64,000 nt of DNA from Sipunculus nudus (lineage: Eukaryota > Annelida > Sipuncula > Golfingiida > Sipunculidae), in the NCBI GenBank assembly GCA_026874595.1, contig JAPPUL010000069.1, positions 930,001-994,000 on the forward strand, in the 5' to 3' direction. A program made the position numbers and the translations under genes. This document shows positions 33,762 to 43,487 of the stretch, one piece after another. The notes under the pieces were generated by a model, which had not been told where the DNA came from, ran no database searches, and saw only the letters and a list, made by a program, of their open reading frames with translations. Each line of letters opens with the position of its first letter. Within the stretch, counting starts at the first letter, position 1.

Positions 33762-35040
33762 TTTTGTTCTTATTCCTTTTATCAGATTCCTTTTTTAGCT
33801 TTATTAGAAAACTTAATCTTTGAGGCGTTGCAAGGTGCACCTTCTTTTCGATATAGTTCGTATACGAAAAAGCTTTAGTTATAAACTCTATCTTACTTTC
33901 TTTTAGAATGTTAAATGTACTTAAAAAGCTATCTAGGTTTACGTATATGCCAACTATTATGCCGCCTTCGTTGAGTCTTTCATATAATTTTAATATGTTT
34001 TTACTTACCTTCTGTCCGCCGCCGCCTATCAGTATCCTGTCAGCTTTGCCATCCTCTCTTAAAATTCCTTCTATTGCATCAGCATGTATAACCCGCCCTC
34101 CTAAGACCTTATGCCGTCTCATATTCTCTTTTATGTCATTAACGCGTTTTTGTTCCTTCTCAAAAAATAAAGTCTTTACTTTGTGTTTTATATATGCACT
34201 TATTCCTATTGACCCTGTTGCTGCTCCTATGTCCCAGAATATCTGATTCTCTTTTAGTTCAAGCATCGATAATAACATATGACGTGTATCTCGCTTTGTT
34301 ATCATTCCAAAGTCCTTTGCAAACTCTTCCTTGTAGCTATCATTACGTCCTGAAGAATCTAAAAACAACTTTTCTAATACTAAGCTATAAGGCAAAGACT
34401 CTGCATTTAAAACAAAATTATCTATATCTTCTATTTCATATATTAGCTCCTTGTCCTCGTAACCTAGCTTTGAACATAGTGTTAGTTTATAATCTTCTTT
34501 GTCTAAGGCGCTTAGTAACTCCTTTAGCCTTGACAGGGTGTCTTTATCTGCTAAAACCAGAGTGTAGCGCTTTTTAAATATCTTACTAAGTTCTATTTCC
34601 TTTCTACCATGAAGTGATATAGTCTCAAGTTCACTTTCATTTATTAGCAACCTTGATTGTATGTAATCCCTTGTTGAGACATTATTTACTACTTTTATAT
34701 CCTTTAATCCTAAGCCTGACACTTCATTTAAAAGCCATAGTGCGGTAGTTATCCCGCCTGAATAAAACGTTGGACTGCCTGTTACAAAATAGACTATCTT
34801 TGCTCTTTTATCTTTGCTTAGTATCTCTTTTATTCGTATCTTAATTTCATTAAAGCTTTTCTTATTTGTAAGAAGTTCCTTTCCAGCAAACAACTCTTCT
34901 TTGTTATGTTTTAAGTAATTTGTGTCAAGCGCTATGTAATCATTTTGACTTATATAGTCTTCAAAACCGCTAAGCTTGTATTCTGACATCCCTGTCCCAA
35001 CTACCGTAAACAATCTTTTATCCACCCTCACCAAAATCAA
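33751..35040 (-). CDS. cbiET: fused cobalt-precorrin C5,C15-methyltransferase and decarboxylase (CbiE-CbiT)
   Basis: Residues about 1-205 are a tetrapyrrole methylase domain (TVVGTGMSEYKLSG, VTGSPTFYSGG), corresponding to CbiE; residues about 240-420 are a class I methyltransferase with the SAM loop WDIGAATGSIG and IGGGGQKVSKNILKLYERL, corresponding to CbiT. The fusion equals CobL in layout. The fusion occurs in several lineages. Start overlaps the cbiF side by 11 bp and the gene follows cbiD by 12 bp. Confidence 0.93.
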   Translation of the reverse strand: MILVRVDKRLFTVVGTGMSEYKLSGFEDYISQNDYIALDTNYLKHNKEELFAGKELLTNKKSFNEIKIRIKEILSKDKRAKIVYFVTGSPTFYSGGITTALWLLNEVSGLGLKDIKVVNNVSTRDYIQSRLLINESELETISLHGRKEIELSKIFKKRYTLVLADKDTLSRLKELLSALDKEDYKLTLCSKLGYEDKELIYEIEDIDNFVLNAESLPYSLVLEKLFLDSSGRNDSYKEEFAKDFGMITKRDTRHMLLSMLELKENQIFWDIGAATGSIGISAYIKHKVKTLFFEKEQKRVNDIKENMRRHKVLGGRVIHADAIEGILREDGKADRILIGGGGQKVSKNILKLYERLNEGGIIVGIYVNLDSFLSTFNILKESKIEFITKAFSYTNYIEKKVHLATPQRLSFLIKLKKESDKRNKNKNDK

Positions 35041-35052
35041 TATGCATTTCCA

Positions 35053-36258
35053 TTATAATATCCTTGTCTTTAGAATGTTTTGCCCGCCGTCTAAAAGCAT
35101 TACATGTACACTCCGTAGCTTACTATCTATGCCGCTTAGCCACTTTAATACTACTTCAAGTGCCTTGTCTGTTATATCCTCGCAAAATAGCCCTCCCAAC
35201 ACTTTATCTATTCCATTAAGATATTCTAGTACCCCCCGCATTGTATTAAAACTCTTTTCCTTAAGTTCCGACTCTAAACTGCCATCTCGTTTTAATATAA
35301 TCTCCTTTATTAACTCCATATTAAGCTGGCTATAGTGCATGTGCGTATTCTTATTCCCTTGTGCCAGCTTCGTTAGCTTACCTATACTTAATATTACATA
35401 CAATTCCAAAAACCTCTTCCCATTTAGCAGCTTTAGCGCATCAAACACAAAGTTCCCTATCTCCACTATCATACACTCTTCCTTGTCAAAATGTTTATTT
35501 GCATAGCCTTCGGCTGTGTTGCCAACTGTATATATTAGCGTATTGCACTTTGAGGCCTCGCCTACTGATATATAGGTCGCTATTGTGTCTATATACGCTT
35601 CGTTTGATATCGGCTTTACCCTCCCTTTTGTTCCTAGTATGCTAAGTCCTCCTTTTATCCCTACTTTGCCGTTTGCTGTGCTCTTTGCAAGCGATTCTCC
35701 ATCCACCATCTCTATTGCTGTATATATTTTATCTGGCTTTTTCTTTTTACTTTCTACTAGCTCTTTTGCTATTACATTCAACATCTTCATAGGGATAGGG
35801 TTTATTGCCGGATAACTAGGCCGTACCTTAAGCCCGTCCCTATGCACTATCCCAAGTCCAACACCTGCGTACACTAATATCTTACACCCTTCTAGCTCTA
35901 TTTCATGAGGGTTATGTTCTTGTTTCGATATCTTCTTTTTTAGTGCGTTTAGGCTTTGGCTTAGGTGACAGATTATTGTCATTCCTTTTGTAACGTCTAT
36001 ATCGTCATTATCTGTCTTTTTTGTGCTTACTGAAACTAAAGCACCTTTAAGCTCCTCCGTAACCTCAATAATTGCCTCGTCGCCTGTTGGCAGCGGTACT
36101 TTAATACCATATTTCCCTTTGGCTTTTGGAACTTGTTCTTTAGAAGTATTTAGGAGTATGCTTAAAGCTGATTTGAATATTGCACTCGTATGAGTCCCCG
36201 TTGTATAGCCCCAACCCTTCTTTTCCTTTTGTTCTAAAGTATTGCCTTCCATACTCAC
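35053..36258 (-). CDS. cbiD: cobalt-precorrin-5B C1-methyltransferase
   Basis: The methyltransferase of the anaerobic route. Near the N-terminus it has WGYTTGTHTSAIFKSALSIL, a variant of the usual [GYTTGTCAAAA] signature, with THT where most members have TCA; the rest is typical (VPLPTGDEAIIEV, VYAGVGLGIVHRDGLKV, IGGLSILGTKG-like KGGLSILGTKGRVKPIS). Length 401 is slightly above the family norm. Spaced 3 bp after the ferredoxin gene and 12 bp before cbiET. Confidence 0.92.
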   Translation of the reverse strand: MSMEGNTLEQKEKKGWGYTTGTHTSAIFKSALSILLNTSKEQVPKAKGKYGIKVPLPTGDEAIIEVTEELKGALVSVSTKKTDNDDIDVTKGMTIICHLSQSLNALKKKISKQEHNPHEIELEGCKILVYAGVGLGIVHRDGLKVRPSYPAINPIPMKMLNVIAKELVESKKKKPDKIYTAIEMVDGESLAKSTANGKVGIKGGLSILGTKGRVKPISNEAYIDTIATYISVGEASKCNTLIYTVGNTAEGYANKHFDKEECMIVEIGNFVFDALKLLNGKRFLELYVILSIGKLTKLAQGNKNTHMHYSQLNMELIKEIILKRDGSLESELKEKSFNTMRGVLEYLNGIDKVLGGLFCEDITDKALEVVLKWLSGIDSKLRSVHVMLLDGGQNILKTRIL

Positions 36259-36261
36259 ATT

Positions 36262-36855
36262 TTAGTATACCTGCATCGGAATAAAACTACTTTCGTCAAG
36301 CAGCTCTCGTAGATTTATATCATCACGTAGACTCTCAAATAAGCTTCTCCAGTAGCTCTTATCGTACTTTTGAGTCCGCCTAAGCCACAAACATGAATTA
36401 ACTATACTTCCGTCTTCTCCTTCCGTGTTTTTATAGATAACTGCAACCGCTTTAAATCTGCACGCTCCAAAACAATCTGATTTCGTTACCTTTATCCTGT
36501 TTTCACCGCGGTTTAAACCAAGCTCTTTTGTCAGCATTCGAAGCTCTTCTGCAATATCACCATAAGCATGAGTTTCTCCACATCGCCCGCCGGTACATAC
36601 CATTATATGCGTCTTGTAATGCATTATCGGCTTTTGTGAATCCCGTATCACCGGTTTACACTTAAAACCCTCCTTTACCTCTCCTCCCATATTGTTTCGA
36701 CGAACCCCATTATGAGCATCTTTCCCCTTTATCTCTATATCCTCTTCTGACACCCTACTAATTGTACAGCCGCAAGAGGCTTCTTTATCTATTTTCCTGT
36801 TTTCTAATCTCTCTTCTAATCTCTCTTCTAATCTCCCTTCCTTTCTTTGTTCCAT
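36262..36855 (-). CDS. thioredoxin-fold [2Fe-2S] ferredoxin with repeat-rich N-terminal extension
   Basis: The ferredoxin domain occupies about residues 78-195, with Cys87, Cys92, Cys128 and Cys132 in the CTGGRCGETHAYG and SDCFGACRFKAV stretches that ligate the cluster in thioredoxin-like ferredoxins. The first 75 residues are an extension with RLEERLEERLE from a 15-bp DNA repeat (near 36795-36845) plus a CGC motif; it may be a linker, or the true start may be an internal ATG such as residue 78. Its place between cbiC and cbiD suggests electron delivery to a reductive step, perhaps the one normally done by CbiJ, which I cannot find. That link is inference. Confidence 0.8.
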   Translation of the reverse strand: MEQRKEGRLEERLEERLENRKIDKEASCGCTISRVSEEDIEIKGKDAHNGVRRNNMGGEVKEGFKCKPVIRDSQKPIMHYKTHIMVCTGGRCGETHAYGDIAEELRMLTKELGLNRGENRIKVTKSDCFGACRFKAVAVIYKNTEGEDGSIVNSCLWLRRTQKYDKSYWRSLFESLRDDINLRELLDESSFIPMQVY

Positions 36856-36872
36856 CTATATTCAAACTTCCT

Positions 36873-37553
36873 TTATTTTATTAATTTATATATTGCATGC
36901 AAACAGCTTACAACCATAGGCGAGGAACCAAAACGCCCTCGCATTATAATACCAGCACCATCACAATGTTCTATAAACTCTTTTGTATATTCTTTACTGT
37001 CCACCACGTTAACAAAGCCAACCGGAAAGGCTATAAATACGATTTTAGAAGGGTTTATATTTTCATTTATAATAGTTTCTATGGCTGAATAAAGAAAAGT
37101 AGGCGCATTGCCGCATGCAAGTATCATGGGTTTTGCCTTATTCTCTATAATCGCCTTCCTAACTGCGACATAACTCCTTGTAATTCCAAGCTTTAGCGAC
37201 TCCTCTTTTATATCAGCATCATTAACATAACATATAGACTCATTTTTATATTTGTTTGTATATACGTCCGAAAGCCCAGACCTTATCATATTAGTATCCG
37301 TAATAATAAAAGCACCCGCCTTTAGTAAAGCAATAGTCTTAGCTATAACGTCTTTGCTGAAGAATATGTTATTTATAACCTGCTCAAAACAAGTAGTTGC
37401 ATGAATAAGCCTTTTTATTACCTCCTTCTCCTCAAAGCTGAACTTGCTAAGCTCATAGGAGGCACACTCAGCTTCTATAATCTCAAGTGAACGTTTTTCT
37501 ATTTCAGTGGGCTTTTTAAAAGATTGTATTTTTTGTATTTTAAAAGTTGCCAT
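36873..37553 (-). CDS. cbiC: cobalt-precorrin-8 methylmutase
   Basis: Moves the methyl group from C11 to C12 to make cobyrinic acid. The 226-residue protein has RLIHATTCFEQVINNIFF, GAFIITDTNMIRSGLS, ARSYVAVRKAIIENKAKPMILACGNAPTFLYSAIETI-type sequence and IVFIAFPVGFVNVVDSKEYTKEFIEHCD, the CbiC/CobH series, with the active-site His in RLIHATTC. Base composition differs from the neighbouring fdx and cbiD genes (less purine-rich coding strand), as in cbiA. Confidence 0.93.
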   Translation of the reverse strand: MATFKIQKIQSFKKPTEIEKRSLEIIEAECASYELSKFSFEEKEVIKRLIHATTCFEQVINNIFFSKDVIAKTIALLKAGAFIITDTNMIRSGLSDVYTNKYKNESICYVNDADIKEESLKLGITRSYVAVRKAIIENKAKPMILACGNAPTFLYSAIETIINENINPSKIVFIAFPVGFVNVVDSKEYTKEFIEHCDGAGIIMRGRFGSSPMVVSCLHAIYKLIK

Positions 37554-37622
37554 ATTGTTGCCATATTAAAGATAGAGTATAATTAAATAATGAAAGACCT
37601 ACAAGTCAACAATCTAATATAT

Positions 37623-38972
37623 TTAGATGAAATAGTTTTTGATTATATATGGGTTTGAACGAAACATGGAATGTAGGTATGTGGCAAAGACGTTTTTGAA
37701 CTGCCAGCCGGCAAGGGTTTTATCTTCAGGGTTATTGTATTTTAATATATGCATAAAGCTTTTAGTACTTGTTGGGTTTTTGACTTTGCTGTAATGGAAG
37801 GCGTGCCCTTTGTACGAGGTATTTAATTTGTCTTTTGCGATGTAATAACCAAGCCGCTGCCTTCTTGTGCACATCTGGAATGAAAGAGGCATGATGCCGG
37901 ACATAGGGAGCACGTTGCCATCGACGTCGGTTACAGACTCTCCAAGATAAATAAGCCCTGCACACTCAGCAAATACACGTTTATTGTTATTAACATGAGC
38001 AATTAGACTATTTTTGAACTTGCACGCATTATTTAGTTTAGAGCTTATGTCTTTAGTCTCTACATAACCACCTGGTATATAAACAACATCGGTATCAGGA
38101 GGTATGGGCATATCTTCTAATGGGTTAATGATATGAACTTGTTTACAAATGGATTTAAGGAACATTACATTATCATGATATAAGAAAGAAAAAGCGTTAT
38201 TGTCGTTTATAATGGCTATAGTTTTAGTAGAGATGGTTTTTAAGGTCTTTTCATCTAATGAGGATGTTAGGCATGGTTTTGCGGTATCTTTTTTTGCTTG
38301 CTTGCTGCTTAATGCAAGTTTAATAAGAGCCTGCATATCGATATTCTTGCAAACGGTTTTAGAGATGGTGTTAAAGTCTTTATTATAAATGTCGTTTATA
38401 TCAAGTCCAAGATGCCGTTCTTTGGTGAGAAGGTTATTATCTTGTAAGACAAACCCAAGTACATTCAGGCCTGGATAGTATTTTGTAATAATTTGTTTGA
38501 TACGATTAAAATGGTTTTGCGAGGAGACGTTATTAATAATTACAGCGGCTATGGTATTATTTTGTTTAAAAGTGGTCATGCCATGGATTAGGGGAGCGAC
38601 GGTTGAATAAAGCCCCTTAGCAGATATAATTAATATAGTATTTGTGTTTAGAAGGGAAGCAACGTCATAAGTAGAGAATTCGTCTTCAAAGCCGTCATAA
38701 AAACCCATAACGCCTTCTATTACGGGGATGTGGTTATATGAGTAATGCAAGTAAGTGTTTAGAAGCTGTTTTTTAGACATCATAAAGAGGTCTAGGTTTA
38801 TGGAGTTTATAAAAGCGGCAGCTTTATGAAACAAAGGGTCAATGTAGTCGGGTCCGATTTTGAAGGGTCTAGGCTTGATATGTTGCTTTGCCAAGTATCG
38901 TAAAACGCTTAAAGTGATAAGAGTCTTCCCAGAGCCAGAAGCAATTGAGGCAAAACAGATACCAGAGTACAT
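37623..38972 (-). CDS. cbiA: cobyrinic acid a,c-diamide synthase
   Basis: ATP- and glutamine-dependent amidation of the a and c side chains. The protein starts with the P-loop-like ASIASGSGKTLITLSVLRYL and GPDYIDPLFHKAA, and has the type I amidotransferase half with VYIPGGYVETKD and the catalytic Cys in AECAGLIYLGES, ending with FATYLHSMFRSNP. It is the first gene of the operon, 69 bp before cbiC. The protein is strikingly rich in Asn, Thr and Ser and its coding strand is not purine-rich, unlike the fdx, cbiD and cbiET genes, which hints at a different history for the cbiA-cbiC end. Confidence 0.93.
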   Translation of the reverse strand: MYSGICFASIASGSGKTLITLSVLRYLAKQHIKPRPFKIGPDYIDPLFHKAAAFINSINLDLFMMSKKQLLNTYLHYSYNHIPVIEGVMGFYDGFEDEFSTYDVASLLNTNTILIISAKGLYSTVAPLIHGMTTFKQNNTIAAVIINNVSSQNHFNRIKQIITKYYPGLNVLGFVLQDNNLLTKERHLGLDINDIYNKDFNTISKTVCKNIDMQALIKLALSSKQAKKDTAKPCLTSSLDEKTLKTISTKTIAIINDNNAFSFLYHDNVMFLKSICKQVHIINPLEDMPIPPDTDVVYIPGGYVETKDISSKLNNACKFKNSLIAHVNNNKRVFAECAGLIYLGESVTDVDGNVLPMSGIMPLSFQMCTRRQRLGYYIAKDKLNTSYKGHAFHYSKVKNPTSTKSFMHILKYNNPEDKTLAGWQFKNVFATYLHSMFRSNPYIIKNYFI

Positions 38973-39235
38973 AAAACGAGTGTCCTATAGGGCATAGTAA
39001 TTATAAAGCATAGAAAAAAGAATATAAAGTATAATAAGAAGACAATCAATTTGTTATCTTTAGTAGACCAAAAATAGATTAAAATAGAGTAAATGTATAT
39101 AGATTATATAAATAAGATAAGCAGTTGTAAGGGGATTTTAAGGGGAAGAGATAGAGTTTTAGTTATTTTTGGTTTTAGATATTTTTGGAAGGTATAGAAA
39201 AAATAGAATAAGAGAAGAGGATAAGGAGAGTAGCA
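38973..39235. promoter_or_regulatory. divergent region between cbiA and ppdK
   Basis: Divergent 263-bp AT-rich gap that should hold the promoters of the cobalamin operon (minus) and ppdK (plus). I looked for a cobalamin riboswitch B12 box and see none. The ppdK side has AAGGAG 11 bases before its ATG. No open frame seen. Confidence 0.4.
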
Positions 39236-41977
39236 ATGGCAAAGAACGTGTATTTTTTTGGAGACGGAAAAGCAGAAGGGAAAGCAGACATGAGGAACTT
39301 ATTGGGTGGCAAGGGAGCAAATCTAGCAGAGATGACAAATTTAGGGATGCCGGTTCCTCCGGGGCTAACGATAACAACAGAGGTATGTAGTTATTATTAT
39401 GCACATGATAAAAGCTATCCAAAAGGCTTTAAAGAGGAAGTGATATCAGGTCTTGAGCGGATAGAGGCGATAATGGGCAAGAAGTTTGGGGATAGTGAGG
39501 ATCCGTTATTATTATCGGTACGCTCAGGTGCGCGAGTATCAATGCCTGGGATGATGGACACAGTACTTAATTTGGGATTAAACGACCAGACGGTATTAGG
39601 GCTAATAAAGAAGACGTCAAACAAGCGATTTGGCTATGATAGTTACAGGCGGTTTATCCAGATGTATTCTAATGTGGTAATGGGGATGGAAGGGCATCAT
39701 CTTGAAGGGATATTAAAGGAGCTGAAAAAGGATAAGGGAGTAAAAGAAGATACAGACTTAAAAGCGGAGGATTTTGAAGGGCTAATACCGGTATACAAGG
39801 CAAAAGTAAAAGAGATAACGGGCAAAGAGTTTCCGGAAGACCCAAGGGAACAGATGTGGGGCGGAATAGACGCAGTGTTTGATTCTTGGAACGTGGAACG
39901 AGCAATAATATATAGGAAGCTGAATAAGATATCGGATAAATGGGGAACAGCAGTAAATCTGATGGCAATGGTATTTGGGAATATGGGAAAGACGAGCGGT
40001 ACAGGAGTAGCGTTCACGCGAGATCCGTCAACAGGGGAGAAAGTATTTTACGGAGAATTTCTAAAGAACGCGCAAGGAGAGGATGTGGTAGCTGGGATAC
40101 GAACGCCAAAACAGATAAGCGAGCTTGAGACTGAGTTTCCAGATTGTTATAAAGAGCTTACAGAAATATATAAGAAGCTAGAAAATCATTATAAAGACAT
40201 GCAAGACATAGAGTTCACAATAGAGGAAGGGCGCTTATGGATGTTGCAATGTCGTAATGGCAAACGTACAGGCTTTGCAGCGTTTAGGATAGCAATAGAT
40301 ATGGTACTAGAAGGTTTAATAAGCAAAGAGGAGGCGTTGGGGCGTGTTGAACCTGAACAATTAGATCAGCTGTTGCGGCCGATATTTGAAAAAGCGAGTA
40401 AAGAGAAAGCACTTAAAGAGGACAGGTTATTGGCTAAGGGTCTAAATGCGGGTCCTGGTGCGGCAACAGGCGAGGTAGTGTTCAATGCCCCTGAAGCGAT
40501 AAAAAGGAAAAAAGCAGGCAAAAAGGTTATCCTAGTCCGCGTTGAGACATCACCCGAGGACATAGGGGGTATGGATGCCTCAGAGGGGATATTAACGGAG
40601 CGAGGCGGGATGACATCCCACGCAGCGTTAGTGGCGCGTCAGATGGGCAAAGTATGTGTAGTTGGGTGTGGAGAGCTTGTAATAGATTATGGAAAGAAGC
40701 TGCTGAAGGCAAGAGGGAAGACATTACATGAGGGTGATAACATATCGATAGACGGGACAACAGGCGAGGTTATAGAAGGGGAGGTTAATACGATACCCTC
40801 AGAGATATTGCAAGTTTTGATATATAAGACCTTATCGAGTTCACAGATATACGATAGATATGTAAAGCTAATGAGCTGGGCAGACGACACACGAAAGTTG
40901 AAGATTCGAACGAATGCAGATCAAGGGGATCAATGCGAGGTAGCTATGGCGTTTGGAGCAGAGGGGATAGGCTTGTGTAGGACAGAACATATGTTTTTTG
41001 AGGAAGGGCGAGTAGACGTGGTACGAGAGATGATATTGTCAAAGGACGAGACAGGAAGAAAGAAGGCGCTTGGGAAGTTGTTGCCTATACAGAAAGGAGA
41101 TTTTAAAGAGATATTTAAGGTAATGCAGGGGATGCCCTGTACAATAAGGTTACTAGACCCACCATTACACGAGTTTTTGCCGCATACTGATAAGGAGATA
41201 AACACGCTATCGGAGAAGACGGGAATAAGCAAGAGTAAGCTAAAGGAAGCAAAAGATGACTTACACGAGTTTAATCCGATGTTAGGGCATCGGGGTTGTC
41301 GGTTGGGAGTGGTATATCCGGAGATAACAGCGATGCAGGCAGAGGCGATAATGGAGGCGGCGTGTGAGCTTAAGAAAGAAGGGACAAAGGTATATCCTGA
41401 GATAATGGTACCGCTTGTAGGGACGGTAAAGGAGCTTCAGTTGCAAAGAGAGATAGTGGACAGAGTATGTAAAGAAGTGCAGGAGCGACATGGTCTTAAG
41501 ATAGGGTATAGCGTTGGGACAATGATAGAGCTACCCAGGGCATGTATGACAGCGGATGAGATAGCTGGGGAGGCAGATTTCTTTTCGTTTGGGACAAATG
41601 ATCTAACGCAAACGACCTATGGCTTAAGCCGGGATGACACAGGAAAGTTCTTGCCTTATTATTTAGAAAACGGTATATACCCGGAGAATCCTTTTGTGAC
41701 GTTAGATAGGAAAGGAGTAGGCGAGCTTGTAAAGATGGGACTTAAGGGTGGACGAAGTGTCAAACGTAATTTAAAGATAGGAATATGCGGTGAACATGGA
41801 GGAGATCCAAGCTCAATAGAGTTTTGTAATGAGATAGGGATGGATTATGTAAGTTGCTCTCCGTATCGAGTACCGATAGCAAAGCTTGCAGCGGCACAAG
41901 CATCGATACAAAAGAAACAAAATAGTATACTTGGCAAGGTAGTGAAAGCAGGGGCATCATTATTCAATAAGAAATAA
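39236..41977 (+). CDS. ppdK: pyruvate, phosphate dikinase
   Basis: Interconverts pyruvate, ATP and phosphate with phosphoenolpyruvate, AMP and diphosphate, cytoplasmic. Domains in order: ATP-grasp (about 1-340, with [12 protein letters not shown] and [21 protein letters not shown]), the swivelling phosphohistidine domain (His462 in [17 protein letters not shown]) and the PEP/pyruvate barrel (Cys851 in [12 protein letters not shown]). All key residues are present and the 913-residue length is normal. Probably gluconeogenic or part of a PPi-based glycolysis. Start supported by AAGGAG. The amidotransferase gene starts 1 bp after its stop codon. Confidence 0.97.
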   Translation: MAKNVYFFGDGKAEGKADMRNLLGGKGANLAEMTNLGMPVPPGLTITTEVCSYYYAHDKSYPKGFKEEVISGLERIEAIMGKKFGDSEDPLLLSVRSGARVSMPGMMDTVLNLGLNDQTVLGLIKKTSNKRFGYDSYRRFIQMYSNVVMGMEGHHLEGILKELKKDKGVKEDTDLKAEDFEGLIPVYKAKVKEITGKEFPEDPREQMWGGIDAVFDSWNVERAIIYRKLNKISDKWGTAVNLMAMVFGNMGKTSGTGVAFTRDPSTGEKVFYGEFLKNAQGEDVVAGIRTPKQISELETEFPDCYKELTEIYKKLENHYKDMQDIEFTIEEGRLWMLQCRNGKRTGFAAFRIAIDMVLEGLISKEEALGRVEPEQLDQLLRPIFEKASKEKALKEDRLLAKGLNAGPGAATGEVVFNAPEAIKRKKAGKKVILVRVETSPEDIGGMDASEGILTERGGMTSHAALVARQMGKVCVVGCGELVIDYGKKLLKARGKTLHEGDNISIDGTTGEVIEGEVNTIPSEILQVLIYKTLSSSQIYDRYVKLMSWADDTRKLKIRTNADQGDQCEVAMAFGAEGIGLCRTEHMFFEEGRVDVVREMILSKDETGRKKALGKLLPIQKGDFKEIFKVMQGMPCTIRLLDPPLHEFLPHTDKEINTLSEKTGISKSKLKEAKDDLHEFNPMLGHRGCRLGVVYPEITAMQAEAIMEAACELKKEGTKVYPEIMVPLVGTVKELQLQREIVDRVCKEVQERHGLKIGYSVGTMIELPRACMTADEIAGEADFFSFGTNDLTQTTYGLSRDDTGKFLPYYLENGIYPENPFVTLDRKGVGELVKMGLKGGRSVKRNLKIGICGEHGGDPSSIEFCNEIGMDYVSCSPYRVPIAKLAAAQASIQKKQNSILGKVVKAGASLFNKK

Positions 41978-41978
41978 C

Positions 41979-42551
41979 ATGATATTATTCATAGATAACT
42001 ATGATTCATTTACATATAACCTGGTACAATATGTAGGTGAGCTAAGCGTTAATTTGCAAGTATACAGAAACGACAAAGTAAACATATCAAAGATAAAAAA
42101 GATAAAGCCCAAAGGGATAATAATATCGCCTGGGCCAGGGGTGCCGGAGCGTGCAGGGATATCGGTTGAGGTAATAGAAAGGTTTTATAAAGAGCTTCCT
42201 ATTTTGGGGGTATGCCTTGGTCATCAGGCAATAGGGTATGCATTTGGCGGGAAGATAATATCGGCTCCGAGTATAGAACATGGAAAAACGAGTTTAATAG
42301 AGCATGATGGAAAAAAGATATACAAAGGTCTTTCAAAACCCTTTGTAGCAACACGCTATCATTCTTTGGTGATAGATAAAAGCAGTCTACCTGATTGTTT
42401 TGAAGTTAGTGCAAGGCTTTATGATGGTACAATAATGGGGATACGACATAAGGAATATAGTAATCTTGAGGGAGTACAGTTTCATCCGGAATCAATACTA
42501 ACAAAAGAGGGGAAGGCATTAATTAAGAATTTCATAAACCAGACGAAATAG
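41979..42551 (+). CDS. pabA: glutamine amidotransferase subunit of anthranilate or aminodeoxychorismate synthase
   Basis: A 190-residue class I amidotransferase: nucleophile Cys79 in [10 protein letters not shown] and the His169/Glu171 pair in VQFHPES. It delivers ammonia to a TrpE or PabB partner, which is not in the window. The front [16 protein letters not shown] is the TrpG/PabA signature, and ATRYHSLV supports PabA or TrpG equally. With no trp gene nearby I prefer pabA (folate) or a shared subunit; the choice is uncertain. Tight coupling to ppdK (1 bp) is unusual. Confidence 0.9.
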   Translation: MILFIDNYDSFTYNLVQYVGELSVNLQVYRNDKVNISKIKKIKPKGIIISPGPGVPERAGISVEVIERFYKELPILGVCLGHQAIGYAFGGKIISAPSIEHGKTSLIEHDGKKIYKGLSKPFVATRYHSLVIDKSSLPDCFEVSARLYDGTIMGIRHKEYSNLEGVQFHPESILTKEGKALIKNFINQTK

Positions 42552-42565
42552 TATGGATTTAGGCG

Positions 42566-43453
42566 ATGAATAATTTCTCAATACGGGTTAATGGAGATAT
42601 AATAAGCAGTGTAAAGATAGATGAGGGGGTGAGAAACTATATATCGGAGTTAGATGTTGAAGGGTTAGAGAAGCTTGGTTTAGAGGGTTTGGATGTATAT
42701 GAGGAAGGGGTTTACGGGATGCTTAAGGCAGAGGTTTCGAATCGGTTAGTAGATAAGCTTTTGTTATTTCAACATGCGTTAGATGAGGGGATAGTCTTAG
42801 AAGGGGTGTCTTTGAAGGAGGAGTGTAAACGCAGGGGGCTTGAGGGAAGTTATTCTAGTTATAGTGACTCTGAACTTGAAGAGCTTGTGCGAATGGAGCT
42901 AATAATAGACTTATTGGAAAGGAGGCTTACTGAGGATTTAAAGGAGATAGGAGATGATGTGCTGCATAAATATTACGAAGAGAACAAGAGGTACTTTTCG
43001 TATGGACGTGGAGTATCGATAAGACATATCTTAATAAAGAGCACAGGTAACAGTGTGTTGGATAAGGAATCTAAAGACATGGCACAGGGCTTATTAGATC
43101 TTTTAACTAGCGAGACAGAAGACTTTGCAACGCTAGCCAAAAAGTATTCTGATTGTGAGAGTGCAAAGCGAGGAGGAGAGCTTGGATATATATACAAGGG
43201 GGCATTAGGGGATGAAGAATTTGAAGAGATTATATTTAGTCTTGAGATAAGAAAGCCTTCTGGGATATTCGAGAGTCAGTATGGTTATCATATAGTTGAG
43301 GTACTTAATGCAGTAGATAATTTTACACCTTCCTTTTTAACGGTTAAGGATATTATACGTCAGATATTACTTGATAAGGTAAAAGAGGAGCGGCGAGAGG
43401 CATTAATTGAGCTTTTATGGGAGCGTGCAAACATAGAATATATTGCAGTATAA
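42566..43453 (+). CDS. parvulin-type peptidyl-prolyl isomerase without signal peptide
   Basis: A 295-residue protein. The C-terminal part (about 145-260) is a PpiC/rotamase domain: VSIRHILIKS, DFATLAKKYSDCESAKRGGELGYIYKG, and FESQYGYHIVEVLNAVDN. The N-terminal 140 residues are helical and acidic, similar in layout to SurA/NifM-type N-domains. No signal peptide is visible, so the protein is probably cytoplasmic, as NifM is, and not a SurA-like periplasmic chaperone. It lies 14 bp after the amidotransferase gene and ends 34 bp from the convergent PAS gene. Confidence 0.82.
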   Translation: MNNFSIRVNGDIISSVKIDEGVRNYISELDVEGLEKLGLEGLDVYEEGVYGMLKAEVSNRLVDKLLLFQHALDEGIVLEGVSLKEECKRRGLEGSYSSYSDSELEELVRMELIIDLLERRLTEDLKEIGDDVLHKYYEENKRYFSYGRGVSIRHILIKSTGNSVLDKESKDMAQGLLDLLTSETEDFATLAKKYSDCESAKRGGELGYIYKGALGDEEFEEIIFSLEIRKPSGIFESQYGYHIVEVLNAVDNFTPSFLTVKDIIRQILLDKVKEERREALIELLWERANIEYIAV

Positions 43454-43487
43454 AGCCTAGAGTATAGAAGATAGATATAGATTGCTT

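Noticed and set aside
37554-37622. TTGACT and TATACT as an internal promoter between cbiA and cbiC
   Set aside because: The spacing is 22 bp, too long for a normal promoter.
38973-39235. Cobalamin riboswitch before cbiA
   Set aside because: No B12 box or conserved core sequence could be found on the minus strand.
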